Assembly: GCF_014648995.1 (NCBI RefSeq)
Contig: NZ_BMSE01000025.1
Span: 61,696-125,695 of the forward strand
Source of the DNA: Streptomyces massasporeus
Lineage (GTDB): Bacteria; Actinomycetota; Actinomycetes; Streptomycetales; Streptomycetaceae
DNA length: 64,000 bases
Direction of reading: 5' to 3'
The notes under the pieces are model-generated. The model ran no database searches and had not been told where the DNA came from. It saw nothing but the letters and a program-made list of their open reading frames with translations. A program made the position numbers and the translations under genes. Below, in pieces: positions 8,409 to 19,800 of this stretch (position 1 is its first letter; each line of letters opens with the position of its first letter).

Positions 8409-8873
8409 TCACGCCGTCGGCGCCGCCGAGGGCGGGGCCGTGCCGGCCCGCTCGGCGAGCCCAGGGAAGGCTACGCTCTCGCCGCGCCAGCGCACCGCCC
8501 GCACCGCCGCCTCCCGCAGCGCCTCGGCGGCCAGCGTCCGCCGTCCGCCGCCCGCCGCGCGCACCAGGTCGGCGTACACCCCCGCCACCCGGTCCTCCAG
8601 CTCGGCCGCGAGCCGCACGGCCGCCGCCGAGTCCGGTACCTGGAAGGGCAGCGCGTAACCGGCGGACGCGGCCACCGGCCGGCCCCCCAGGTCCTTCACC
8701 TCGCGCACCAGCGCATCCCTGCGCGCCCGGTGCGCGTCGTACGCCGTGCGTGCCTCGGTGCGCTGCCCGTCGCCGATCCTCCCGCCGACGATGCCATAGC
8801 CGTACACCGCCGCGTGCTCGGCCGCCAGCGCCGCCTGCAGGGCGCGCAGCTCCCGGTCCTTCTCCTCGCTCAC
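8409..8873 (-). CDS. Ferritin-like DUF4439 protein
   Basis: A 154-residue, Ala/Glu/Arg-rich, all-helical protein. The N-terminal helix carries ALQAALAAEHAAVYGYG, where Glu-His-x-x-x-Tyr is typical of the DUF4439 ferritin-like four-helix bundle. A second helix pair contains AAELEDRVAGVYADLVRAA. Known: the family belongs to the ferritin-like superfamily but its biochemical role is undetermined. Its ATG overlaps the stop of the upstream lipoprotein gene by four bases (ATGA, 8870-8873), so the two are translationally coupled and probably act together. The pseudokinase gene lies next downstream on the same strand. Confidence 0.85.
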   Translation of the reverse strand: MSEEKDRELRALQAALAAEHAAVYGYGIVGGRIGDGQRTEARTAYDAHRARRDALVREVKDLGGRPVAASAGYALPFQVPDSAAAVRLAAELEDRVAGVYADLVRAAGGGRRTLAAEALREAAVRAVRWRGESVAFPGLAERAGTAPPSAAPTA

Positions 8874-9409
8874 GCGTCACCCTCCGTCAGCAGATACACG
8901 TGCGCCGCCCCGGCCGCCGCCACCGACGCCAGCAGGCGTGCCAGCTCACCCGGGACCCCGCCGAGCGCCTTGGTCCGCCGGTCGGCGAGCTCCCGCTCCG
9001 CCGCGGCGAGCCCGGCGAGGGCGTCCTTGTCGTTCCCCGGCACGGTCGCGGACGGCGAGGGCGAGGACGATGAGGTCACCGAAGGAGAGGGGGAAGAGGG
9101 CGCCGAGGGCGATGCTTTCCGGCCACCGCCGAACGCCCGCGCGTGCCGTACGACCTCCTCGCGCAGCGGCCCCAGCCGGCCCGCGAGCCCCGGACGGGCG
9201 GCGATCACCGCGTCGTAGCGCTCCACCAGGCCCTCGCTGTCCCGGGCCGCACGCGCGCGTGCCCGGTCCGCCGCCGACGAGCCCTCGCCGACCGGTCCGC
9301 CGGAGTCCCCGCCGGTGCAGCCCGTCAGGGCGAGGGCCGCCGGGGCGACGGCGAGCAGACTCCTTCTGCGCGGCCCCGAGCGGGCACGCGGCGATGAGGG
9401 GAAGGGCAC
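8870..9409 (-). CDS. Putative Tat-exported lipoprotein, partner of the DUF4439 protein
   Basis: The 179-residue product begins VPFPSSPRARSGPRRRSLL, with a twin-arginine-like RRRSLL, then a hydrophobic stretch ending in the lipobox LALTGC. The mature protein starts TGGDSGG and contains helices (AARDSEGLVERYDAVIAARP) flanking a Ser/Pro-rich linker (SPSAPSSPSPSVTSSSSP). GTG 9409 was chosen because a GAGGA ribosome-binding site lies eight bases upstream and it places the signal peptide at the N-terminus; the frame stays open further upstream. It overlaps the DUF4439 gene by four bases and diverges from rimP. Inference: a surface protein working with a ferritin-like partner; its function is not recognised. 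Confidence 0.78.
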   Translation of the reverse strand: MPFPSSPRARSGPRRRSLLAVAPAALALTGCTGGDSGGPVGEGSSAADRARARAARDSEGLVERYDAVIAARPGLAGRLGPLREEVVRHARAFGGGRKASPSAPSSPSPSVTSSSSPSPSATVPGNDKDALAGLAAAERELADRRTKALGGVPGELARLLASVAAAGAAHVYLLTEGDA

Positions 9410-9626
9410 GTCAGACGTCCTCGGGGGCTCGTTTCGAGAAACATGCGAGAAAGGAGGGAGTGCAAGGGCTGCATGCCCGTGATCACGGTACCCGGGCCTC
9501 CGCCCGGCATCACTCAGCGGCACCGTTCGTGACCGGGTGGACGGCAACACTCCCCGCGACCGGATACCCTTTGACCAGACACGCGCCCCATCCCACAACA
9601 GCACACGCGGCCGAGGAGTCACCCGG

Positions 9627-10127
9627 ATGAGCACCACCCAGAGCGAGAGGCTGCGAGAACTGCTGGAGCCGCTCGTCACCTCTCAGGGCCTGGACCTCGA
9701 AGAGATCGAAGTGGACTCCGTCGGACGCAAGCGTGTGCTGCGCGTGGTCGTCGACTCGGACACGGGCGCCGACCTGGATCTGATCGCCGATGTGAGCCGC
9801 GCGCTCTCGGCGAAGCTCGACGAGACGAACGCGATGGGCGAGGGCGAGTACACCCTCGAGGTCGGGACCCCGGGCGCGGAGCGCCCCCTCACGGAACACC
9901 GGCACTACGTCCGCGCCACGGACCGGCTGGTGAAGTTCCAGCTGTCCGAGGGCGGCGAGCTGGTCGCCAGGATCCTGAAGGTCGACGACGAGGGTGTCGA
10001 CACCGAGGTGCCCGGAGTGAAGGGCCGCAAGGCCACCGCGCGCAGAATCGCCTTCGACGACATCGTCCGGGCGCGTGTCCAGGTCGAGTTCAGCCGCAAG
10101 GACAACAAGAAGGAAGAGGAGGCGTAG
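9627..10127 (+). CDS. rimP: Ribosome maturation factor RimP
   Basis: RimP is required for maturation of the 30S subunit. The 166-residue product shows the N-terminal domain (LEPLVTSQGLDLEEIEVDSV; LRVVVDSDTGADLDLIADVSRALS) and the hallmark EVGTPGAERPL at about residues 85-95, followed by an SH3-like C-terminal domain (VKFQLSEGGELVARILKV). The C-terminal tail is Lys/Glu-rich. ATG 9627 follows a GAGGAG ribosome-binding site. It heads the rimP-nusA-rnpM-infB series, and nusA begins two bases after its stop. Confidence 0.96.
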   Translation: MSTTQSERLRELLEPLVTSQGLDLEEIEVDSVGRKRVLRVVVDSDTGADLDLIADVSRALSAKLDETNAMGEGEYTLEVGTPGAERPLTEHRHYVRATDRLVKFQLSEGGELVARILKVDDEGVDTEVPGVKGRKATARRIAFDDIVRARVQVEFSRKDNKKEEEA

Positions 10128-10129
10128 CC

Positions 10130-11128
10130 GTGGACATCGACATGAGCGCCCTGCGGGGCTTGGTTCGGGAGAAGGAGATCTCCTTCTCCCTGCTGGTCGA
10201 GGCGATCGAGTCGGCCCTCCTCATCGCCTACCACCGCACCGAGGGAAGCCGCCGCCACGCGCGCGTGGAGCTCAACCGGGAGACCGGCCATGTGACCGTG
10301 TGGGCGAAGGAGGACCCCGACGACCTCGAGGAGGGCCAGGAGGCCCGCGAGTTCGACGACACCCCGTCCGGCTTCGGCCGTATCGCCGCGACCACGGCCA
10401 AGCAGGTCATCCTGCAGCGCCTGCGCGACGCCGAGGACGACGCGACGCTCGGCGAGTACGCCGGCCGCGAGGGCGACATCGTCACCGGCGTGGTCCAGCA
10501 GGGCCGCGACCCGAAGAACGTGCTCGTCGACATCGGCAAGCTCGAGGCCATCCTGCCGGTGCAGGAGCAGGTGCCGGGGGAGACCTACCCGCACGGCATG
10601 CGCCTGCGCTCCTACGTCGTCCGGGTGGCCAAGGGCGTCCGCGGGCCCTCCGTCACCCTCTCGCGCACGCACCCCAACCTGGTGAAGAAGCTCTTCGCCC
10701 TGGAGGTGCCGGAGATCGCCGACGGTTCGGTGGAGATCGCCGCGATCGCCCGTGAGGCCGGTCACCGTACGAAGATCGCCGTACGGTCCACCCGTTCCGG
10801 TCTGAACGCCAAGGGCGCCTGCATCGGCCCCATGGGCGGCCGTGTACGCAACGTCATGGGCGAGCTGAACGGCGAGAAGATCGACATCGTCGACTGGTCG
10901 GAGGACCCGGGCGACATGGTGGCGAACGCGCTGTCCCCGGCCCGCGTCTCCAAGGTGGAGATCGTGGACATGGCGACCAGGTCGGCCCGGGTGACCGTGC
11001 CCGACTACCAGCTGTCCCTGGCCATCGGCAAGGAGGGGCAGAACGCCCGCCTCGCGGCCCGGCTGACCGGCTGGCGCATCGACATCCGCCCGGACACGGA
11101 ACCGGCCGGGAACGGCTCCGAGGAATAG
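10130..11128 (+). CDS. nusA: Transcription termination/antitermination protein NusA
   Basis: NusA binds RNA polymerase and nascent RNA, influencing pausing, termination and rRNA antitermination. The 332-aa product has the N-terminal polymerase-binding domain (1-125), an S1 domain (GDIVTGVVQQGRDPKNVLVD, from about 122), and two KH domains (GACIGPMGGRVRNVMGELNG near 235; LAIGKEGQNARLAARLTG near 300). It lacks the C-terminal acidic repeats of the 495-aa E. coli protein, as is usual in Actinobacteria. GTG 10130 is two bases after rimP. Confidence 0.96.
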   Translation: MDIDMSALRGLVREKEISFSLLVEAIESALLIAYHRTEGSRRHARVELNRETGHVTVWAKEDPDDLEEGQEAREFDDTPSGFGRIAATTAKQVILQRLRDAEDDATLGEYAGREGDIVTGVVQQGRDPKNVLVDIGKLEAILPVQEQVPGETYPHGMRLRSYVVRVAKGVRGPSVTLSRTHPNLVKKLFALEVPEIADGSVEIAAIAREAGHRTKIAVRSTRSGLNAKGACIGPMGGRVRNVMGELNGEKIDIVDWSEDPGDMVANALSPARVSKVEIVDMATRSARVTVPDYQLSLAIGKEGQNARLAARLTGWRIDIRPDTEPAGNGSEE

Positions 11129-11230
11129 ATCCAAGCCGCGGGCCGTTCAGATCACGACAGGTTCATGCGCGCCAACTGTTCGAATCCTGCCCCAAAGGGG
11201 TGAGGCGCGCACGGGGAGGTAGACTTAAAG

Positions 11231-11527
11231 GTGTCTGGCCGGACGCGTGCCCGAGCATGCCCTGAACGCACCTGTGTGGGGTGTCGGGAGCGAGCGGCCA
11301 AGGCCGAACTGTTGCGGATCGTGACGATCAAGGACGCATGCGTTCCTGATCCAAGCGGTACGCTGCCCGGCCGGGGTGCGTACGTACACCCCGCACCGGT
11401 CTGTCTTGACCAGGCGGTACGCCGCCGGGCGTTCCCGAGGGCACTGCGCGTCCCGGGACCGCTCGACACAAAGGCGTTGCGCCGATACGTCGAGCAGACA
11501 ACAGTTGCCGAGCAGGCAACACGGTAA
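11231..11527 (+). CDS. rnpM: YlxR/RnpM family RNase P modulator (DUF448)
   Basis: A 98-residue basic protein with the YlxR signature RTCVGCRERAAKAELLRIV at about residues 13-31 and GRGAYVHPAPVCLDQAVRRRAF at about 48-69. Known: YlxR of Bacillus has been described as an RNase P-binding modulator (RnpM), and the gene is nearly always between nusA and infB, as here. The start is GTG 11231. A space of about 100 bases separates it from nusA and 145 bases from infB. Confidence 0.9.
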   Translation: MSGRTRARACPERTCVGCRERAAKAELLRIVTIKDACVPDPSGTLPGRGAYVHPAPVCLDQAVRRRAFPRALRVPGPLDTKALRRYVEQTTVAEQATR

Positions 11528-11590
11528 GACGTGCCGTACGGAACCCCGTGCGGCTAGGTACCTCGCGAGTCGAAAGCAGGTCGAGATTGC

Positions 11591-11634
11591 GATGAGCACT
11601 CGATGAGTACGCGATGAGTACGCCCATGAACTAG
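11591..11634 (+). repeat. Triplicated 11-base unit forming overlapping mini-ORFs before infB
   Basis: Three tandem copies of GATGAGYACKC lie at 11591-11601, 11602-11612 and 11613-11623; the last two are identical. Each copy opens a tiny frame: 11592-11606 (MSTR, stop), 11603-11617 (MSTR, stop) and 11614-11634 (MSTPMN, stop). Consecutive frames share ATGA, so a stop overlaps the next start. A weak GAG lies seven bases before the first ATG. The chain ends 38 bases before the infB start, which has its own AAAGGAG. Whether they are translated is unknown. Confidence 0.55.
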
Positions 11635-11672
11635 CGACGGTCCGGACGCAACCCGGACCTCAAAGGAGCGAA

Positions 11673-14783
<3,111 letters not shown>

Positions 14784-14796
14784 CCTGAGTCACGAT

Positions 14797-14836
14797 CGGG
14801 GCCGATCGACGGGACTTATTCCGTCGATCGGCCCCG
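14797..14836 (+). terminator. Hairpin terminator after infB
   Basis: A perfect 16-base-pair stem (14797-14812 with 14821-14836) encloses the 8-base loop GACTTATT and lies 14 bases after the infB stop. No U-tract follows, as is common in Streptomyces. It probably reduces read-through into ylxP. Confidence 0.75.
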
Positions 14837-14916
14837 GCCGTTGCGTGTACGGTTCCCGTATTCGCGTCGAAGCGTGGCGCCCGTACCCCGAACCGGCGGG
14901 ACATCCGGATACACAC

Positions 14917-15210
14917 ATGTACGTGGGGACTCTGTCCTTCGATCTGCTCCTCGGCGACGTCCACTCGCTCAAGGAGAAACGCTCTCTCGTCCGCCCGATC
15001 GTGGCCGAACTCCAGCGCAAGTACGGGGTGAGTGCGGCGGAGACGGGGAACCAGGACCTCCATCGCAGGGCCGAGATCGGGCTCGCAGTGGTCTCGGGGG
15101 AGCCGGGGCACCTCACCGACGTACTGGACCGCTGTGAGCGGCTCGTCGCCGGGCGGCCCGAGGTCGAACTGCTCTCGGTTCGACGCAGGCTCCACAGCGA
15201 CGAAGACTGA
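14917..15210 (+). CDS. YlxP family protein (DUF503)
   Basis: A 97-residue protein with the DUF503 pattern: MYVGTLSFDLLLGDVHSLKEKRS at the N-terminus and conserved strands and helices through ELQRKYGVSAAETGNQDLHR and RAEIGLAVVSGEPGHL. Known: YlxP lies between infB and rbfA in many Gram-positive bacteria; its role is not established, though a link to ribosome biogenesis is presumed from context. ATG 14917 is the first start giving the family N-terminus. The infB terminator lies upstream and rbfA begins 32 bases downstream. Confidence 0.9.
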   Translation: MYVGTLSFDLLLGDVHSLKEKRSLVRPIVAELQRKYGVSAAETGNQDLHRRAEIGLAVVSGEPGHLTDVLDRCERLVAGRPEVELLSVRRRLHSDED

Positions 15211-15242
15211 AGCAACGAGTAAGCACTTAAGGAGACGGACCA

Positions 15243-15695
15243 GTGGCCGACAACGCGCGGGCTAAGAGGCTGGCGGACCTCATCCGAGAGGTGGTGGCCC
15301 AGAAGCTGCAGCGCGGGATCAAGGACCCGCGGCTCGGCTCGCACGTCACCATCACGGACACCCGGGTCACGGGTGACCTCAGGGAGGCGACCGTCTTCTA
15401 CACGGTGTACGGGGACGACGAGGAGCGTGCGGCGGCCGCCGCCGGCCTGGAGAGCGCCAAGGGCATCCTGCGCTCCGAGGTGGGCCGGGCCGCCGGTGTG
15501 AAGTTCACGCCGACCCTGGCCTTCGTCATGGACGCCCTCCCGGACAACGCCCGCACCATCGAGGACCTCCTCGACAAGGCGCGCCAGTCCGACGAGAAGG
15601 TGCGCGAGGCGTCCGCGGGCGCCAAGTACGCCGGCGAGGCCGACCCGTACCGCAAGCCCGAAGAGGACGACGAGACGGACGACAGCGCCGAATGA
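15243..15695 (+). CDS. rbfA: Ribosome-binding factor A
   Basis: RbfA assists late 30S maturation and 16S rRNA 5' processing. The 150-residue product has the KH-like fold: RAKRLADLIREVVAQKLQ at the N-terminus, DPRLGSHVTITDTRVTGDL in the centre, and RTIEDLLDKARQSDE near 105-118, followed by an acidic tail. GTG 15243 is preceded by AAGGAGACGGACCA. Its stop overlaps the truB start by four bases (ATGA), indicating translational coupling. Confidence 0.95.
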   Translation: MADNARAKRLADLIREVVAQKLQRGIKDPRLGSHVTITDTRVTGDLREATVFYTVYGDDEERAAAAAGLESAKGILRSEVGRAAGVKFTPTLAFVMDALPDNARTIEDLLDKARQSDEKVREASAGAKYAGEADPYRKPEEDDETDDSAE

Positions 15696-16597
15696 CCCAG
15701 AAGCACACCACGCCCGACGGCCTTGTCATCGTCGACAAGCCGTCGGGCTTCACTTCGCACGACGTCGTCGCCAAGATGCGCGGCATCGCCAGGACACGAC
15801 GCGTCGGGCACGCCGGCACCCTCGACCCGATGGCGACGGGCGTCCTCGTCCTCGGCGTCGAGAGGGCCACCAAGCTCCTCGGCCACCTCGCGCTGACCGA
15901 GAAGGAGTACCTGGGCACCATCCGGCTCGGGCAGAACACCCTGACGGACGACGCCGAGGGGGAGATCACCTCCTCGACGGATGCCTCCAAGATCACCCGC
16001 GACGCGATCGACGCCGGCATCGCCGAGCTGACCGGGGACATCATGCAGGTGCCGTCCAAGGTCAGCGCCATCAAGATCAAGGGTGTGCGGTCCTACAAGC
16101 GGGCGCGTGAGGGCGAGGAGTTCGAGATCCCGGCCCGGCCCGTCACGGTCTCCTCCTTCGGCGTGTACGACGTCCGCGACGCCGTCGCCGACGACGGCAC
16201 GGCCGTACTCGACCTGGTCGTCTCGGTCGTCTGCTCCTCCGGCACCTACATCCGGGCCCTGGCCCGTGACCTGGGCGCCGGCCTGGGTGTGGGCGGTCAC
16301 CTCACCGCACTGCGCCGCACCCGCGTCGGCCCCTACAAGCTGGACGCGGCCCGCACGCTCGACCAGCTCCAGCAGGAGCTGACCGTGATGCCCATCGCCG
16401 AGGCCGCCACGGCCGCGTTCCCCCGCTGGGACGTCGACGTCCGGCGGGCCAAGCTGCTCACCAACGGCGTGCGGCTGGAGATGCCCGAGACGTACGCGGG
16501 CGGCGGCCCCGTCGCCGTCTTCGACCCCGAGGGCCGCTTCCTCGCGCTCGTCGAGGAGCAGCGGGGCAAGGCCAAGAGCCTGGCCGTCTTCGCCTGA
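15692..16597 (+). CDS. truB: tRNA pseudouridine-55 synthase TruB
   Basis: TruB makes pseudouridine 55 in the T-loop of tRNAs. The 301-aa product has the catalytic motif GHAGTLDPMATGVLVL (about residues 36-51), in which the Asp is the nucleophile, preceded by VDKPSGFTSHDVV. The central substrate-binding segment VPSKVSAIKIKGVRSYKRAR and the C-terminal SSGTYIRALARDLG are also typical. It starts at ATG 15692 inside the rbfA stop and closes the rimP-truB operon. Confidence 0.97.
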   Translation: MTQKHTTPDGLVIVDKPSGFTSHDVVAKMRGIARTRRVGHAGTLDPMATGVLVLGVERATKLLGHLALTEKEYLGTIRLGQNTLTDDAEGEITSSTDASKITRDAIDAGIAELTGDIMQVPSKVSAIKIKGVRSYKRAREGEEFEIPARPVTVSSFGVYDVRDAVADDGTAVLDLVVSVVCSSGTYIRALARDLGAGLGVGGHLTALRRTRVGPYKLDAARTLDQLQQELTVMPIAEAATAAFPRWDVDVRRAKLLTNGVRLEMPETYAGGGPVAVFDPEGRFLALVEEQRGKAKSLAVFA

Positions 16598-16625
16598 CGG
16601 AGGAAACGGGGGGCCGGGTGTCCGC

Positions 16626-16672
16626 CCGTGGAGCGGCGGCCACGAGGTACCTCCACTGCCGCCGCTCCACGG
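16626..16672 (+). terminator. Hairpin terminator after truB
   Basis: A perfect 15-base-pair stem (16626-16640 with 16658-16672) has a 17-base loop that itself contains the palindrome GAGGTACCTC. TCCCCCCT follows. It lies 28 bases after the truB stop and probably ends the rimP-truB transcript. Confidence 0.75.
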
Positions 16673-16860
16673 TCCCCCCTCGGTTCCCCCCACCCCTAGG
16701 GTGTATCCAGCCGCCCCCTCTCCTTCACCCGTCCGAGCGGGCGCTCGGAGTGAACCGGGGGAGCGGAAGGGGGCGCTTTCGCAGAGTGATCTGTCCCGCT
16801 GATCATCCCGCCCCTACTGTCGAACACAAGGGCGCGGGTGTACGGCGGGGAGGCTCGACG

Positions 16861-19800
16861 ATGGCGTCGCGGAACGGGTCCCGGGAGACGGACGACAGCC
16901 CACAAGGCTCCCTGGACCGCCCCGGAACAGCGAGCATCGAGGACACGGCGGTCCCTGCGGGCGCCCTCGTCCGGATCCACGACCTGGCCGGCCGCCCTCG
17001 CGGCACCGGCTTCCTGGCCGACCACCACGGCACGCTGATCACCAGCCACGAGGCCGTCGACGGCCTGCCCCGGCTCGTCCTGCACGGCGCCGGGGACCGC
17101 CGCCGCGTGGTGTCCGCCGACGCGGTCACCCCGCTGCCCGCGCTGGACCTGGCCCTCGTCCGGACCGAGGGGCTCGGCGTGCCGCCGCTGCCCGTCACCG
17201 TGCGGCAGGGGACCGGGACCGGCGCCTACGTCCGGATCGCCGCCGGGGGCTGGCGCGAGGCGCGGGTGCTGGGCCCGGCCACCGTGACGTACGCGGCCAC
17301 GAATCGTTTCCACCGCCTCGACAACGTGCTGGAGCTGGCGGTCGGCACAGCAGGGCGGGACGCGCTGCGGCTGGGAGGCGGAGCGGCCGGCGGCCCGGTG
17401 CTCGACGCCGGGACCGGTGCCGTCGTCGCGGTCCTCGGCACAGCGCTCAGCTCCGACCACCGCGACGTCGGGTTCGCCGTACCGCTGCGAGCCCGGATCC
17501 CCGGAGCGGAGGGGCCGCTGGGCGAGCTGCTCGCCGAGAACGCGGCGACGGTCCCCGCGTACGGCGCGGACCTCAATCCGGCCGGGGTGCTGGAGCTGAC
17601 CGGCGCCTCGATGGCGCTGGAGGGCCCGCCCGACGGCCCCGGTGTCCCGCCACCGGTCGAACGGGCGGCCGTGACAGCCGAGTTCACCGCCTTCATGGAA
17701 GGCCCGTCGGCCGTGCTCGGCCTCGTCGGACCACCGGGCAGCGGCCGGACGACGGAGCTCGCCGCGCTTGCCGCGCGGCGCCGGAGAGCCGCGCAGCCCA
17801 CGCTGTGGCTGCGCGGCTGCGAACTGCGGGACGGCGACGCGTCGGTGGCGGACGCGGCCCGCCGGGTGCTGGACCGGGCAGCCCCCGCCGTGGCGGCCGC
17901 CTCCGCCCGCGCCGACCTCGGCGACATCACGCCCGAGCGCGTCGCCCACCTCGCCCGCTCCCTGGGCCGCCCCCTGCTGCTTCTGCTCGACGGCCCCGAG
18001 GAGATGCCACCGGCCCTGGCCCGCCGGATGACCGACTGGGCGGAGGGGACCGCGCGGTGGCTGCGGGAAACGGGAAGCCGGCTGGTGGTGGCGTGCCGGG
18101 CGGAGTACTGGGAGACCACGTCCTTCCCCGCGGAGCAGTGCGTGCGGCTCGGCGACCTCACCGAGGACGAGGCCCGGGAGGCACGCCGGAGCCTTGGCAT
18201 CCCCGATCACACCCTCGTCCCGGCCGACGCCCGGCACCCCCTCGTCCTCGCTCTCCTCGCCGAGGCCCTGGCGGCCGCCTCCGCGCCCCCGGAAAGGGCC
18301 GCGATCGACCGGCACGACGTCTTCACGGCCTACCTGGACCTGATGTCCCTGCGTATCGCCACCCGGCTGGCCACCGGCAACGGCCTGCACGGCACCGCCG
18401 TACGCCGGCTGGCCGCCAAGGTCGCCGGGCAGGTGCACGAGGCCGCCCGGCGCAGCCTCGGCCCGGGGTCGGGGGACCTCGACCGGGAGGCGTTCGAGGA
18501 GGTGTTCCCGTGGGGGCCCGCCCCGGCGCGGCTCGGCGGCTGCCCGGGCTGGGCGTCGGCCGTGCTCGCCGAGGGTCTGCTCGTGCCCGCCGGAGCCGGA
18601 TACCGCTTCGCTCACGAAGGGTTCGCCGACTGGCTCCAGGGCACGCACCTCGACCTCGACGAGGCCCTGTCCGTCCTCGTCCACCGCGGCGAGGACGCGC
18701 AGTGCGACCCCGTGCCGCACCACCGCATCGGGCCGGTCGTCCAGGCCCTGCTCTGCCTCGCCCGCCAGCACGGCGCCGGTCGGCCGGCCTCCCGCCTGGC
18801 CGACCTGGTGCACGCCCTGGACGCCGATCCACGCTCCTGGTGGGCCGCCCGGCTGCTCTCCGGGACCCTGTCGGCCCTGCCCGACGCGGCGCCCTACGCG
18901 GAGGTGCTGCGGCTGCTCGCCGACCGGATCGTGGCCTGGCGGCGACAGGAGCGGCCCGTGCCGGAAGAGCTCGGGCCCGCCTTCTGGACCGGCCTGCGCC
19001 TGCCCGAGGAGGCGCGCTGCGCCCTGCTGCGGCGGCTGGTCCACGCCGACGGACCCCCGTGCGAGGCCGGGCCCCGCTTCCTGGACGCCGTCGCCGGACT
19101 CCTCGCCGCCGACCCCACCGCCGTGCAACCGCAGCTGGCCCGCTGGTTCGACGACGAGCAGCCACTGCCCGCCACCCCGCACGCGACCATCGCCACCGCC
19201 GCCCAGGCACTGCTGCACACCCACCGCCACGGCGCCCTGGACGAGCTGACGGACGTCCTCGTCGACCGTGCGCACCCGAGGGCCGACGAACTGCTCGCCG
19301 TCCTGACCGAGGAGGAACCCTCGGCGGTGTGCCGGGCCGTCGACCGGTGGGCGCGCGACGAGCGGCCCGCCCGGCGGAGCGCGGCGGTGGCGCACGGACT
19401 GCGCGTCGCGCCGCACGTGAGCACCGGAGGCGACCGCGCCCTCCTGCGCTACGCGGCCCTCAGCCTGCTCGCCCGCCCCGCCGACCGCGCTCTGCACGGC
19501 GGCGCCCTCGCCCTCCTCGTCCAGGACCCCCACACCCGGGCCCGCTACCTCCCCCGGGCGCTGGAGCATTTCGCAGCGGGCGACCCGCGGTTCTCACCGG
19601 ACGCGCTGGCCGGAGCACTCCTGACCGACCCCGAGCCGGTCCTCGGGGCCTTCGCGGCCCGGCTGGAGCGGCCCGACGCGGAGGAGGCGCTACGGGCCCT
19701 CGCCGACGCCACTCCGCCCGGCCTGGCCCGGCGGGTCGCCGCGCTGGTGTGCCGGGCGGCGCGGCAGCGGCCGGAACTCGCCGGGCAGGTGGCCGCCTAC

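Noticed and set aside
16696..19569. 957-codon minus-strand frame opposite the trypsin-like/NTPase gene
   Set aside because: Shadow of a GC-rich gene; no start signal or domain, whereas the sense frame has protease and NTPase motifs.
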